Part shown: positions 1-7,731 of the stretch, one piece after another
How positions within the stretch are numbered: position 1 is the first letter of the stretch
Layout of the letters: each line of letters opens with the position of its first letter
DNA from: an uncultured bacterium
GTDB taxonomy: Bacteria > Cyanobacteriota > Vampirovibrionia > Gastranaerophilales > Gastranaerophilaceae
Length of the DNA stretch: 64,000 bases
Assembly: GCA_949292175.1 (NCBI GenBank)
Contig: CASEYJ010000003.1
Location: 124,001-188,000 of the forward strand
Direction of reading: 5' to 3'
The notes under the pieces: model-generated
Databases searched by the model: none
What the model was told of the DNA's origin: nothing
Seen by the model: only the letters and a program-made list of their open reading frames with translations
Program-made: the position numbers and the translations under genes

Positions 1-409
1 AGCCTACGCAAACGGTAAAGTATACGTTACAAGCAGAACTAAAAATCGTCTTGCTATCATAGACTACGAAACAATGGGTCTAATGTCAGAAAATGAAATT
101 TCTGAAAAACCTGTTGATATGTTTATTTATAAAAATGACTTATTCATCCTTGGCGCAGGTAACAAAACAATTGATGTTATAGACACAACAATAGATACAA
201 GAACAAACACTATTGAACTTACTTCAAACATTTTTCCTACAAAAATAACACAAGTTGGGAAAACAAATATTGCACTTGTAACAGATGCAAGAGCAAATTG
301 TTACAGCATTATAAATCTCGATAAGAAAACCGTTATTAAAACAAATCAATTGGAAACTCCTGTAAATTCAATACTTGTTACAAATAAAATTAAGAAGATA
401 GGCAAATGA
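1..409 (+). CDS. C-terminal part of a beta-propeller (YVTN-like) protein, 5' end outside window
   Basis: An open frame runs in from the window edge (reading from base 2) and stops at a TGA at 407-409, so only the last ~135 residues are visible. They show short repeated beta-strand units such as VYVTSRTKNRLAIIDYETM, followed by similar 'YKNDLFILGAGNKTIDVID' and 'IALVTDARANCYSIINLD' units spaced about 40-45 residues apart. That is the look of YVTN/Nhl-type beta-propeller blades, which usually form a binding or scaffold domain in exported proteins. The catalytic or targeting part, if any, lies upstream and cannot be seen. The stop overlaps the start of the next gene (ATGA), so the two are probably translated from one mRNA. 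Function is not assigned. Confidence 0.6.
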   Translation, partial: AYANGKVYVTSRTKNRLAIIDYETMGLMSENEISEKPVDMFIYKNDLFILGAGNKTIDVIDTTIDTRTNTIELTSNIFPTKITQVGKTNIALVTDARANCYSIINLDKKTVIKTNQLETPVNSILVTNKIKKIGK

Positions 410-975
410 TACAAGAATTCGACATAACAACTCAGGAAGTTCTAAAAGAATTAGAAAAAACACAAAGAGATTTTTGGAATATATCACGTCCAACAGCGTT
501 GTTTTTGCATGAGCTGATAAAAAATGAGGGATTCGTTTCTGGGATTGAAGTTGGAACGTCAAACGGTTATAGCGGAATATGGCTTGGAAAAGCTTTCAAG
601 GCTAATGGCGGACACCTTACGACCATAGAATTCTATGAAAAAAGATACTCAATAGCACAATCAAACTTTGAAAAATGTAATGTAGCTGACGTTATAACTA
701 TTCGCCCCGGAGAAGCCTTAAAGGTTTTAGAATATCTTCCGGAAGATTTCAAAGTTGATTTTGCATTTGTAGATGCTAATAAGAGAGAATCTGTAGATTA
801 TTTTAGGCTGATACACCCACACTTAAAAGTTGGTGGCATCTATACTTGCGATAATGTACTTTCTCACAAAGAAAAAGTACAAACATATATCGATGCAATC
901 AACGCTCACCCTGATTACAGACACACTGTTCTGGATTTACCTGCAGGCTTATCGTTTGCAAGAAAAATTCGCTAA
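406..975 (+). CDS. SAM-dependent O-methyltransferase (methyltransferase family 3 type)
   Basis: A 189-residue protein with the Rossmann methyltransferase fold of the catechol/caffeoyl-CoA O-methyltransferase family. The SAM-binding motif I is at residues 46-56 (GIEVGTSNGYS), an acidic strand-2 end follows at 'TTIEFYEK', and the family's metal/substrate region is recognisable at residues 118-126 (DFAFVDANK) and at 'YTCDNVL'. Family members methylate hydroxyl groups of small aromatic or catecholic compounds; the substrate here cannot be told from sequence. The start codon overlaps the stop of the upstream beta-propeller gene by 4 nt, which suggests translational coupling. It converges on dacB with a shared hairpin terminator between them. 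Family assignment is sure, physiological role is not. Confidence 0.85.
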   Translation: MIQEFDITTQEVLKELEKTQRDFWNISRPTALFLHELIKNEGFVSGIEVGTSNGYSGIWLGKAFKANGGHLTTIEFYEKRYSIAQSNFEKCNVADVITIRPGEALKVLEYLPEDFKVDFAFVDANKRESVDYFRLIHPHLKVGGIYTCDNVLSHKEKVQTYIDAINAHPDYRHTVLDLPAGLSFARKIR

Positions 976-990
976 CAAGCGAATATTTCT
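965..990. terminator. Bidirectional hairpin terminator between O-methyltransferase and dacB
   Basis: A 7-bp stem (967-973 with 978-984, ATTCGCT/AGCGAAT) with a 4-nt loop is flanked by A-rich sequence on the left and TATTTCTT on the right. Read on the minus strand it is followed by TTTTTC, so it mainly serves dacB and may also serve the plus-strand gene. The stop codon of the O-methyltransferase lies in the stem. Confidence 0.5.
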
Positions 991-1002
991 TAAAACTTAA
1001 GA

Positions 1003-2358
1003 TTAATAGCTTGTAAACACTGCACGAAGAATATATTCTTCTAACATTCTCTTATCAGCAGGTTTTGACTTTGGATCATTTATCATAATATCAAATGCAA
1101 TATCCCTACCATTTCGAGTCTTTAGATATCCCGCAATTGCACTCACATCTGTCAGAGTCCCTGTCTTAGCATTTAGGTTATCTTTAAAATATAACATTCT
1201 ATCCTTTAGTGTACCAATTCCAGGATATGCCATTGACGCTTTATAAAGCTCAAAATTACCAGCCTTAGACTCTGCAACTAGGAAATCAGTCATAAAATCA
1301 GCGGTCATCAAATTATTTTTTGAAACGCCACTACCATCAACAATTTTTATCTCTTCAGCTTTTAAACCGTTTTTATCACAGAATGCATTAAACATTTTTA
1401 ACGCAGCATCAATGGAACCGGTATTTTTAACATAATTTCCGCCTGCCAACTTAAAGACAGTTTCTGCAACCATGTTATTGCTATTTTGCAAAATATCTCT
1501 TAAAGCATAATCCAAATTATGTTCAACAGATTGTACAAGATAAATGTTTTTGTCAGGAAGTTTCTTTTCGTAAATATTTCCGTAATACTCTATTTTTGAA
1601 TCAGAAACCGCATCCTCTAATCTTAATCTAAAATAACGCTTCATATTGTTAACAGGAATTGTTTTCTTAGTTAACTTCTGAACACTACCTTCCACCTGAA
1701 GCATATCAGGAGAAATACTTACATTACGAGAAAGACGAATATCGTTAATTTTACCTGTGGTTACTAAGTTCATAAATGCCATCGGATAAAAAACTTCTGT
1801 ATAAACATTGGCAGGAGCGCCAAAACTTGTAGGAGCAATCACTATATTTAACAAATTTCTATCCAAATTATAAGGTCCAAACTTTGGCATAAGCGGATTC
1901 AAATCATCATCCCATTGCCAACCTTCACCCCAATTTACAGAATCCAAAATATAATCATCAATGTAGATCATCTTAGGTTCATTGATATTCTTAGCCTTTG
2001 CTGTCTTGAATAAAGTTTTTAAATCCCCTGTTGTTAAATAAGGGTCAGCACCAAGTTTCAAATATAATTCATTATTTGTAGACTTATACAATTTAGTTTC
2101 AAACTTATAATCTTCACCTAAAGAATTTAAAGCCGCTGCCGAGGTTACAAGCTTTTGAGTAGAAGCAGGATTTACAGGTTTATCTCCATTCAATTCAAAA
2201 ATTACCTGCCCTGATTTTAAATCCTTAATAGAAACAGATATCGCACCACGATTAATTTTAGAATCAGCAATAGCTTTGTTAATACTATCTGCATAAACTT
2301 CAGAAACAGAAGCCATAAAAAGAACCAACCCTAACATTAATGAAATAATTTTATTCAT
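1003..2358 (-). CDS. dacB: D-alanyl-D-alanine carboxypeptidase/endopeptidase, PBP4 family (DacB)
   Basis: A 451-residue exported penicillin-binding protein of the low-molecular-mass class C (PBP4) family, which trims or cleaves peptidoglycan cross-links in the periplasm. An N-terminal signal peptide ends near 'EVYADS'. All three active-site motifs are visible: SxxK at residues 66-69 (STQK, the acylated serine), SxN at 346-348 (SKN) and KTG at 398-400. The long stretch between SxxK and SxN matches the extra domains typical of this family. Its ATG overlaps the stop of the upstream nitrilase gene by 4 nt, so it is the last gene of a three-gene minus-strand unit with the DUF374 protein. Assignment is confident; the balance of carboxypeptidase versus endopeptidase activity is not visible. 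Confidence 0.93.
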   Translation of the reverse strand: MNKIISLMLGLVLFMASVSEVYADSINKAIADSKINRGAISVSIKDLKSGQVIFELNGDKPVNPASTQKLVTSAAALNSLGEDYKFETKLYKSTNNELYLKLGADPYLTTGDLKTLFKTAKAKNINEPKMIYIDDYILDSVNWGEGWQWDDDLNPLMPKFGPYNLDRNLLNIVIAPTSFGAPANVYTEVFYPMAFMNLVTTGKINDIRLSRNVSISPDMLQVEGSVQKLTKKTIPVNNMKRYFRLRLEDAVSDSKIEYYGNIYEKKLPDKNIYLVQSVEHNLDYALRDILQNSNNMVAETVFKLAGGNYVKNTGSIDAALKMFNAFCDKNGLKAEEIKIVDGSGVSKNNLMTADFMTDFLVAESKAGNFELYKASMAYPGIGTLKDRMLYFKDNLNAKTGTLTDVSAIAGYLKTRNGRDIAFDIMINDPKSKPADKRMLEEYILRAVFTSY

Positions 2359-3179
2359 ACAGATTTAACCTCGTAGCTTTCCCTAATATCCTTTAGTATA
2401 GTACAACAATTTCTATATTCATACATTTTACAGAAATCAAATTCTGCACTCATCAAACCTTCTTTTTGATCCTTAATCTCAGAAATCGTTTCACCTACGT
2501 AATCAAGGATTCTTGAATGTCCAATATTCCAATCATCATCCTTAATAATTCCTGATTGTGTTACAGCAACCATATAAGCTTGATTTTCAATAGCCCTTGC
2601 TCGAGTCAAAGCCTCCCACGGGATTGGCTTTTTAAGCCCCCAAGCAGCCATATTAACAAGCAAATCCGCTCCGGCCTCTCTGTAAGCACGATAAATTTCA
2701 GGAAATCTTATATCATAACAAATAGTAAGCCCGATATTAACTCCGTCAAGATTTACCATAACAGGAGACTTTCCAACTTTAACAAAAGAACCTTCAGCAC
2801 ATCCGCAATAAGAATACAAATGCATCTTAGAATAAACAGTAACCAGTTCACCCTTTCTGTTAATAACTGGACAAGTATTATAATAATTCCCGTCAGAAGC
2901 TTTTTGAATAAAACTTCCGCCTAACACGTTTGTTTTATAACTCTTCGCAATATCGGCCAAAAAGTTAACAGTCTCACTATTTTCAAGATTTTCTGCACTG
3001 GCAGTAAAATCCTCACACGACCAGCCGACCGTCCAAATCTCAGGCAAAACAAGAAAATCGACATCAGCCTCTAATTCTTTGTCAACAATACTTTCAACCT
3101 TCCTAAAATTTGCTTTTTTATCGCCAATTTTAGAGCACATCTGCAGTGCTGAAACTTTTATTTTTTCAGATTGTTCCAT
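2355..3179 (-). CDS. Carbon-nitrogen hydrolase (nitrilase superfamily, omega-amidase-like)
   Basis: A 274-residue protein with the full nitrilase-superfamily catalytic triad: Glu47 in LPEIW, Lys118 in YSKMH and Cys154 in LTICYDIRFPE. The pattern 'CYDIRFPE' and the compact size fit the amidase branch that includes omega-amidase and YafV, cytosolic enzymes that hydrolyse amides such as alpha-ketoglutaramate. Exact substrate is not decided by the sequence. It overlaps the DUF374 gene upstream by 22 nt and dacB downstream by 4 nt, an arrangement that points to one transcript, although the three products have no obvious shared pathway. Confidence 0.87.
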   Translation of the reverse strand: MEQSEKIKVSALQMCSKIGDKKANFRKVESIVDKELEADVDFLVLPEIWTVGWSCEDFTASAENLENSETVNFLADIAKSYKTNVLGGSFIQKASDGNYYNTCPVINRKGELVTVYSKMHLYSYCGCAEGSFVKVGKSPVMVNLDGVNIGLTICYDIRFPEIYRAYREAGADLLVNMAAWGLKKPIPWEALTRARAIENQAYMVAVTQSGIIKDDDWNIGHSRILDYVGETISEIKDQKEGLMSAEFDFCKMYEYRNCCTILKDIRESYEVKSV

Positions 3180-3841
3180 AACTTATTCTTCTTGGCCTCT
3201 CTATGTGCATCAGGTAACCTTCTGTGGATATCATCCAAAGCATCTTTAATTTGCTTTCTAACATCAGCTTCCTGTTCTTGCGGCAAATCTTTTGGTACAT
3301 AAATAGGTTCACCGTAAAGATTAACTATTTTTACATCTCCAAACGGTGCCGTCATTTTATCCCAAGAAGGCAAATTTACAAAGTTCCACTGAGGACAATA
3401 CCATCCCATAGGAACAATAGGAGCACCTGACATTTTAGCCAATCTAACAGCCCCGTTTTTAACAGTATGCAAAGGTCCGTTAGGCCCATCAACCATCAAT
3501 GCAACACACTCGCCCTCGTTCAAACGCTCAACCATCTGTAAACTGCTTTCAATAGCACCACGCTTGCCGGCAGACCCTCTAACAGTTTTGAAACCTAAAC
3601 CCTCAACCGCATAAGCAACCATATCGCCATCAAAAGAATTGCTTACTAACACACTAAGCTTTCCCTTATTCTGAATACCATACACACAAAATTGATCTGC
3701 ATGCCACATAACATATATACAAGGCTCAAGATTTTTATTATTTACCTCAACAATGTGCGTAAAATATTTTTGAAGCTGCATATAGCCGCTTATGGCCTTT
3801 TTCAGAACAATTACATTCTTATCATTAATCAATCTAACCAT
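3158..3841 (-). CDS. DUF374-family lysophospholipid-acyltransferase-like protein
   Basis: A 227-residue protein with the pattern of the DUF374/LPLAT group: a histidine motif near residues 45-48 (MWHAD), 'GSAGKRGA' in the middle, and 'DGPNGPLHTVKNGAV', which corresponds to the family's DGPxGPxxxxxxG block. Proteins of this group are thought to acylate lipids at the inner membrane, and in Gram-negative bacteria related enzymes take part in lipid A or phospholipid maturation. The role here is inferred from family only. It is the first gene of the minus-strand unit with the amidase and dacB, and is transcribed divergently from tig. No strong ribosome binding site precedes the ATG, so the start is less certain than the frame. 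Confidence 0.78.
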   Translation of the reverse strand: MVRLINDKNVIVLKKAISGYMQLQKYFTHIVEVNNKNLEPCIYVMWHADQFCVYGIQNKGKLSVLVSNSFDGDMVAYAVEGLGFKTVRGSAGKRGAIESSLQMVERLNEGECVALMVDGPNGPLHTVKNGAVRLAKMSGAPIVPMGWYCPQWNFVNLPSWDKMTAPFGDVKIVNLYGEPIYVPKDLPQEQEADVRKQIKDALDDIHRRLPDAHREAKKNKLWNNLKK

Positions 3842-3899
3842 AAGAAAAAGTTAACACAAACAAAAGCTGCAAGCAAGATATCTCCTACCATTAGTGGAC

Positions 3900-3927
3900 T
3901 TGCACAAAAACTTTTTTGAGATATAAT
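3900..3927 (+). promoter_or_regulatory. Sigma-70-type promoter of tig
   Basis: TTGCAC (3900-3905), a 16-bp spacer and a perfect TATAAT (3922-3927) lie 40 nt upstream of the tig start at 3967. The longest open frame begins with a TTG inside this promoter, which argues against that start. Confidence 0.7.
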
Positions 3928-3966
3928 TTGAAAAGATATGATACACAATTTGTAAAGGAAATATTT

Positions 3967-5289
3967 ATGCAAGTTACACTAGAAAATGAAAAAGAGAACG
4001 TAGTAAAATTAGACATCACAGTCCCAGCAAAAGACGCAGCAGATGCGTATAATCAAGCAGTAAAAAGAATTTCACAATATGTAAATATTGACGGTTTTAG
4101 AAAAGGAAAAGCTCCAAGACAAGTTGTTGAAAGACACGTTGGAGTAGAAAGAATTAAACAAGAAGCTCTAGAAAGCTTAATGCCTAGAGTTTTGAGCCAA
4201 GCTATTGACGAAAATAAGCTTGACGTTATTACTCAGCCATACATCACATCTTATGATTACAAAGTTGGCGAAGACTTGAAAGTTACAGCTAAAGTTGAAA
4301 CAAGACCTGAAGTAACTTTGGGCGAATATAAAGGTTTGAGCATTGAAGTTGAAGATTCTCCTATCGCAGAAGATTCAATGGAAAAAGCTCTTGATGCACT
4401 AAGAAACCAACACGCTGAAACTAAAATTATCACTGACAGAGCTACAAAAGATACAGATATAGTAAAAATCGATTTTGACGGTTCTGTAAACGGCGAAAAA
4501 ATCAAAGGTGGAGAAGGAAAGAATTATCCGCTTGATTTAGCTCACTCAAACTTCATCCCAGGGTTTGCTGAACAACTTGTAGGCAAAAACCTTAACGAGG
4601 AATTTGATATCGACGTAACATTCCCTGAAGATTACCACGATGAATCTTTGAAAGGTCAAAAAGCAACTTTCAAAATCAAAATTAACGAAATCAGCGAAAG
4701 AATTATTCCTGAATTAACAGATGAATTTGTTCAAAAAACAGGGCCATTCAAAACAGTTGATGAATTAAAAGCTGATATCCAAAAATATCTTGATGAAGCA
4801 AGAGAAAACACAAATAAAAACAATTCAGAAAACGAAGTTTTCAAAAAAGTAATTGAAAACGCAAGTGTAGAAATTCCTGAATCAATGATCGAAAGAGAAG
4901 CTCAATCACTAACAGCAGAATACAAAAACAGACTTGCTGCACAAGGTTTGAGCTGGGAAATGATTACTCAAGCAAAAGATGAAAAGGAAATTTTGCAGAA
5001 CATTCACGATGATGCAAAAATCCGTATAAAGAACTCACTTGTTATCGACAAAATTGCTAAGGTTGAAAACATTTCTCTTGACAGAAGTGATTTGGACAAA
5101 AAATTTGCAGAGCTAAGTGCAGCATACAGAATTTCACAACAAGATTTGTACAAACAAATCGGTAAAAATCCTGAAATTCTATCTTCACTATCTCAACAAG
5201 CAATGAATGACAAGGTTAGAGATTTCTTACTACAAAATAACAAAGTAGAAATCGTAGCGCCAAAAAAAGCAAAAGTTGAAGAAAAATAA
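3967..5289 (+). CDS. tig: Trigger factor, ribosome-associated chaperone/prolyl isomerase
   Basis: A 440-residue trigger factor. The ribosome-docking signature GFRKGKAP sits at residues 43-50 in the N-terminal domain, a FKBP-type prolyl isomerase domain follows around residues 150-235 ('DIVKIDFDGSVNG', 'FIPGFAEQLVG'), and a long helical C-terminal chaperone domain completes the usual length. The start at 3967 is chosen because AAAGGAA lies 6 nt before it and the promoter lies just upstream; an earlier in-frame TTG at 3916 falls inside the promoter. The order tig-clpP-clpX is conserved in many bacteria and links folding of new chains with Clp proteolysis. Confidence 0.96.
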   Translation: MQVTLENEKENVVKLDITVPAKDAADAYNQAVKRISQYVNIDGFRKGKAPRQVVERHVGVERIKQEALESLMPRVLSQAIDENKLDVITQPYITSYDYKVGEDLKVTAKVETRPEVTLGEYKGLSIEVEDSPIAEDSMEKALDALRNQHAETKIITDRATKDTDIVKIDFDGSVNGEKIKGGEGKNYPLDLAHSNFIPGFAEQLVGKNLNEEFDIDVTFPEDYHDESLKGQKATFKIKINEISERIIPELTDEFVQKTGPFKTVDELKADIQKYLDEARENTNKNNSENEVFKKVIENASVEIPESMIEREAQSLTAEYKNRLAAQGLSWEMITQAKDEKEILQNIHDDAKIRIKNSLVIDKIAKVENISLDRSDLDKKFAELSAAYRISQQDLYKQIGKNPEILSSLSQQAMNDKVRDFLLQNNKVEIVAPKKAKVEEK

Positions 5290-5327
5290 TAATATTCGTA
5301 TAATGAAATAAGAAAGGGAAAATAGAT

Positions 5328-5918
5328 ATGAGTTTTGTACCTGTAGTAATAGAACAATCAAGCAGAGGCGAACGTTCTTTCGACATATTCTCAAGATTAT
5401 TGAGAGAAAGAATTATCTTCTTGGGCACACCTATTGATGATATGGTAGCCAACTTGATAGTTGCACAGTTACTGTTATTAGATAGCGAAAATCCTGAAAA
5501 AGATATTATGTTATATATCAACAGTCCTGGAGGAAGCGTTACTGCAGGTCTTGCAATATACGATACAATGCAACACATCAGAGCTGATGTTTCAACAATC
5601 TGTTTGGGACAAGCAGCATCAATGGGTGCATTCCTATTATCGTCTGGTGCAAAGGGTAAGAGAATGGCTCTTCCACACTCTCGTGTCTTGATTCACCAAC
5701 CTCTTGGCGGCGCTCAAGGTCAAGCTACTGATATTGAAATTCAGGCAGCTGAAATTATTAGAATCAAAAAATCATTAAATGAAATTCTTGCTTCTAACAC
5801 AGGTCAGTCTTTGAAGAAAATTGAAAAAGACACAGACCGTGACTATATCATGACTCCGGCAGAAGCTTTAGAATACGGTATGATTGATAAAGTCATCTCA
5901 AGAGATGCTATCAAGTAG
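5328..5918 (+). CDS. clpP: ATP-dependent Clp protease proteolytic subunit
   Basis: A 196-residue ClpP serine peptidase, which forms the barrel-shaped proteolytic chamber. The catalytic triad is at Ser98 (GQAASMGA), His123 (RVLIHQP) and Asp172 (DRDYIM). The length is standard. A good ribosome binding site (AGAAAGGGAAA) precedes the ATG. It lies 38 nt after tig and 27 nt before clpX, its ATPase partner, so the three are probably co-transcribed from the promoter at 3900-3927. Confidence 0.97.
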   Translation: MSFVPVVIEQSSRGERSFDIFSRLLRERIIFLGTPIDDMVANLIVAQLLLLDSENPEKDIMLYINSPGGSVTAGLAIYDTMQHIRADVSTICLGQAASMGAFLLSSGAKGKRMALPHSRVLIHQPLGGAQGQATDIEIQAAEIIRIKKSLNEILASNTGQSLKKIEKDTDRDYIMTPAEALEYGMIDKVISRDAIK

Positions 5919-5945
5919 GATTTCATAATAGGAGAAATTTATATT

Positions 5946-7250
5946 ATGCCAAAGCATGATGACAGCAGATTAAAATGTTCCTTTTGCGGGAAATCTCAAG
6001 ATCAGGTAAAAAAATTAATTGCCGGTCCTGAGGTATATATCTGTGACGAATGTGTAGAACTTTGTAATGAAATTCTTGATGAAGAATTTTTCGAAAACAA
6101 AGACAAAGAAAACGAAAGTACCGAGGATAAAAAGGACGAAAAACCGATCCCTAAACCTCATGAAATAAAAGCATATCTTGACCAATACATTATTGGACAA
6201 GACGATGCAAAGAAGGTTCTTTCAGTTGCGGTTTATAACCACTACAAACGTTTAAAACACAACAAAAACACAGATTTAAAAGAAAATGTTGAAATTCAGA
6301 AGTCAAACATTTTGCTTGTAGGGCCTACCGGTTCCGGTAAAACATTGTTGGCTCAAACTTTGGCAAAAATGCTTGATGTACCATTTGCAGTAGCGGATGC
6401 AACAACATTGACTGAAGCAGGATACGTTGGTGACGACGTAGAAAATATTCTTCTAAGACTTTATCAAAACGCTGATTTTGATTCTGCTAAAGCCGAAAGA
6501 GGTATTATCTACATCGATGAAATTGATAAAATTTCAAGAAAATCAGAAAACACTTCTATCACAAGAGACGTATCAGGCGAAGGTGTTCAACAAGCGTTAT
6601 TGAAAATGATTGAAGGAACAGTCGCTCACGTTCCACCTCAAGGCGGAAGAAAACACCCTCACCAAGAATTTATTGAAGTTGATACAAGCAATATCCTCTT
6701 CATAGTTGGTGGTGCTTTCGTAGGATTAGAAAAAATCATCGAAAGAAGAGCAGACGTGGGTTCAACTGTTGGATTTGGCGCAAAAGCAGCTATGTCACAA
6801 GCTGAAAAAGATGCAAATGCAGCTAAATTACTGAAAAAACTTCAACCGGAAGACTTGTTGAAATTTGGTTTAATTCCTGAATTTATCGGCAGAATTCCAA
6901 CATACGCAGTACTTGATCCGTTGAATGAAAAAACATTAAAAATGATTTTAACAGAACCAAAGAATGCGGTATTAAAGCAATACAAATGTTTGCTTGAAAT
7001 GGATGGCGTAGATTTGGAATTTGAACCGGATGCTGTTGACTTAATTGCACAAGAAGCGCTGAAGCGCAAAACCGGAGCAAGAGCATTACGTTCTATTGTT
7101 GAAGAAATTATGCTTGATGTTATGTACGATGTTCCATCAAAAGAACACGCAGATAAGATAGTCATAACAGTAGATATGGTAAAAAACAGAAAATGTGCGG
7201 AACTGATTCCGCTTCCTAAAAAGGAAGATAGCAAAGAAATTTCTGCATAA
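5946..7250 (+). CDS. clpX: ATP-dependent Clp protease ATP-binding subunit ClpX
   Basis: A 434-residue AAA+ unfoldase that recognises substrates and feeds them into ClpP. The N-terminal zinc domain has Cys11, Cys14, Cys33 and Cys36. Walker A is at residues 126-133 (GPTGSGKT), Walker B at about 187-192 (IIYIDE), and the conserved '[15 protein letters not shown]' substrate-loop region and the 'GFGAK' ClpP-contact loop (IGF position) are visible. Here the contact loop reads VGFGA rather than IGFGA. The gene ends in a strong terminator shared with the convergent minus-strand gene. Confidence 0.97.
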   Translation: MPKHDDSRLKCSFCGKSQDQVKKLIAGPEVYICDECVELCNEILDEEFFENKDKENESTEDKKDEKPIPKPHEIKAYLDQYIIGQDDAKKVLSVAVYNHYKRLKHNKNTDLKENVEIQKSNILLVGPTGSGKTLLAQTLAKMLDVPFAVADATTLTEAGYVGDDVENILLRLYQNADFDSAKAERGIIYIDEIDKISRKSENTSITRDVSGEGVQQALLKMIEGTVAHVPPQGGRKHPHQEFIEVDTSNILFIVGGAFVGLEKIIERRADVGSTVGFGAKAAMSQAEKDANAAKLLKKLQPEDLLKFGLIPEFIGRIPTYAVLDPLNEKTLKMILTEPKNAVLKQYKCLLEMDGVDLEFEPDAVDLIAQEALKRKTGARALRSIVEEIMLDVMYDVPSKEHADKIVITVDMVKNRKCAELIPLPKKEDSKEISA

Positions 7251-7264
7251 TATATAAACAAGAA

Positions 7265-7299
7265 AAATACCGCTTTTGAAATTAAAAGCGGTATTTTTT
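7265..7299. terminator. Bidirectional intrinsic terminator after clpX
   Basis: A 13-bp inverted repeat (7265-7277 and 7284-7296, core ACCGCTTTT/AAAAGCGGT) with a 6-nt loop is flanked by A and T runs. It ends clpX on the plus strand and the hypothetical/polA unit on the minus strand. Confidence 0.85.
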
Positions 7300-7302
7300 A
7301 TG

Positions 7303-7731
7303 CTAAATTTTCTTAATTTGTTCAATCGGAATATCAACATTCAAGTCGATATATTTAAATATATTCAGAACAATTCCCGGTGGGAAATAGTAATTATTAT
7401 TTGTAGGCGTAATTTTCAACATACTTTTATTTGAGCTGTAATAAACAACCGTTGCCAAAAAGTCCCTACCTGCGGCTCTAAAAAGGATATAGCCGGTCTT
7501 GGATTGCATTTCTTTTATCTCAAATTTATTAGCACTAATACTTGCTATTGTTAAGTAAAACAATTTATCTGAAGAAACATTGTAATCTTTAGTACAGTTA
7601 TCGTAAGAAACATTTTGAGGAGTTGTAAGGTGGTACGTACTCATATCCTCGCAATTTACTGCAGTTTGAGTAACAAACAAACAAAATATCAATCCACAAA
7701 ATAATATTAAAATTCGTCTTATTCTTTCCAT
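7303..7731 (-). CDS. Hypothetical exported protein downstream of polA
   Basis: A 142-residue protein with an N-terminal signal peptide (hydrophobic run 'ILILFCGLIFCLFVTQ', likely cut near 'VNCEDM', with a cysteine that could also suggest a lipoprotein though no clear lipobox is seen). The rest is a small domain rich in beta-strand-forming residues and tyrosine. No family is recognised. Its ATG overlaps the end of polA by 13 nt with GGTGAAAC just before it, so it is translated from the polA message. An envelope location is inferred; the pairing with polA is probably just operon convenience. Confidence 0.65.
   Translation of the reverse strand: MERIRRILILFCGLIFCLFVTQTAVNCEDMSTYHLTTPQNVSYDNCTKDYNVSSDKLFYLTIASISANKFEIKEMQSKTGYILFRAAGRDFLATVVYYSSNKSMLKITPTNNNYYFPPGIVLNIFKYIDLNVDIPIEQIKKI

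Noticed and set aside
2556-2924. Open frame opposite the nitrilase gene, and many similar shadow frames opposite polA, fusA, rpoB and rpoC.
   Set aside because: They have no ribosome binding site or recognisable domain and lie within well supported genes on the other strand.
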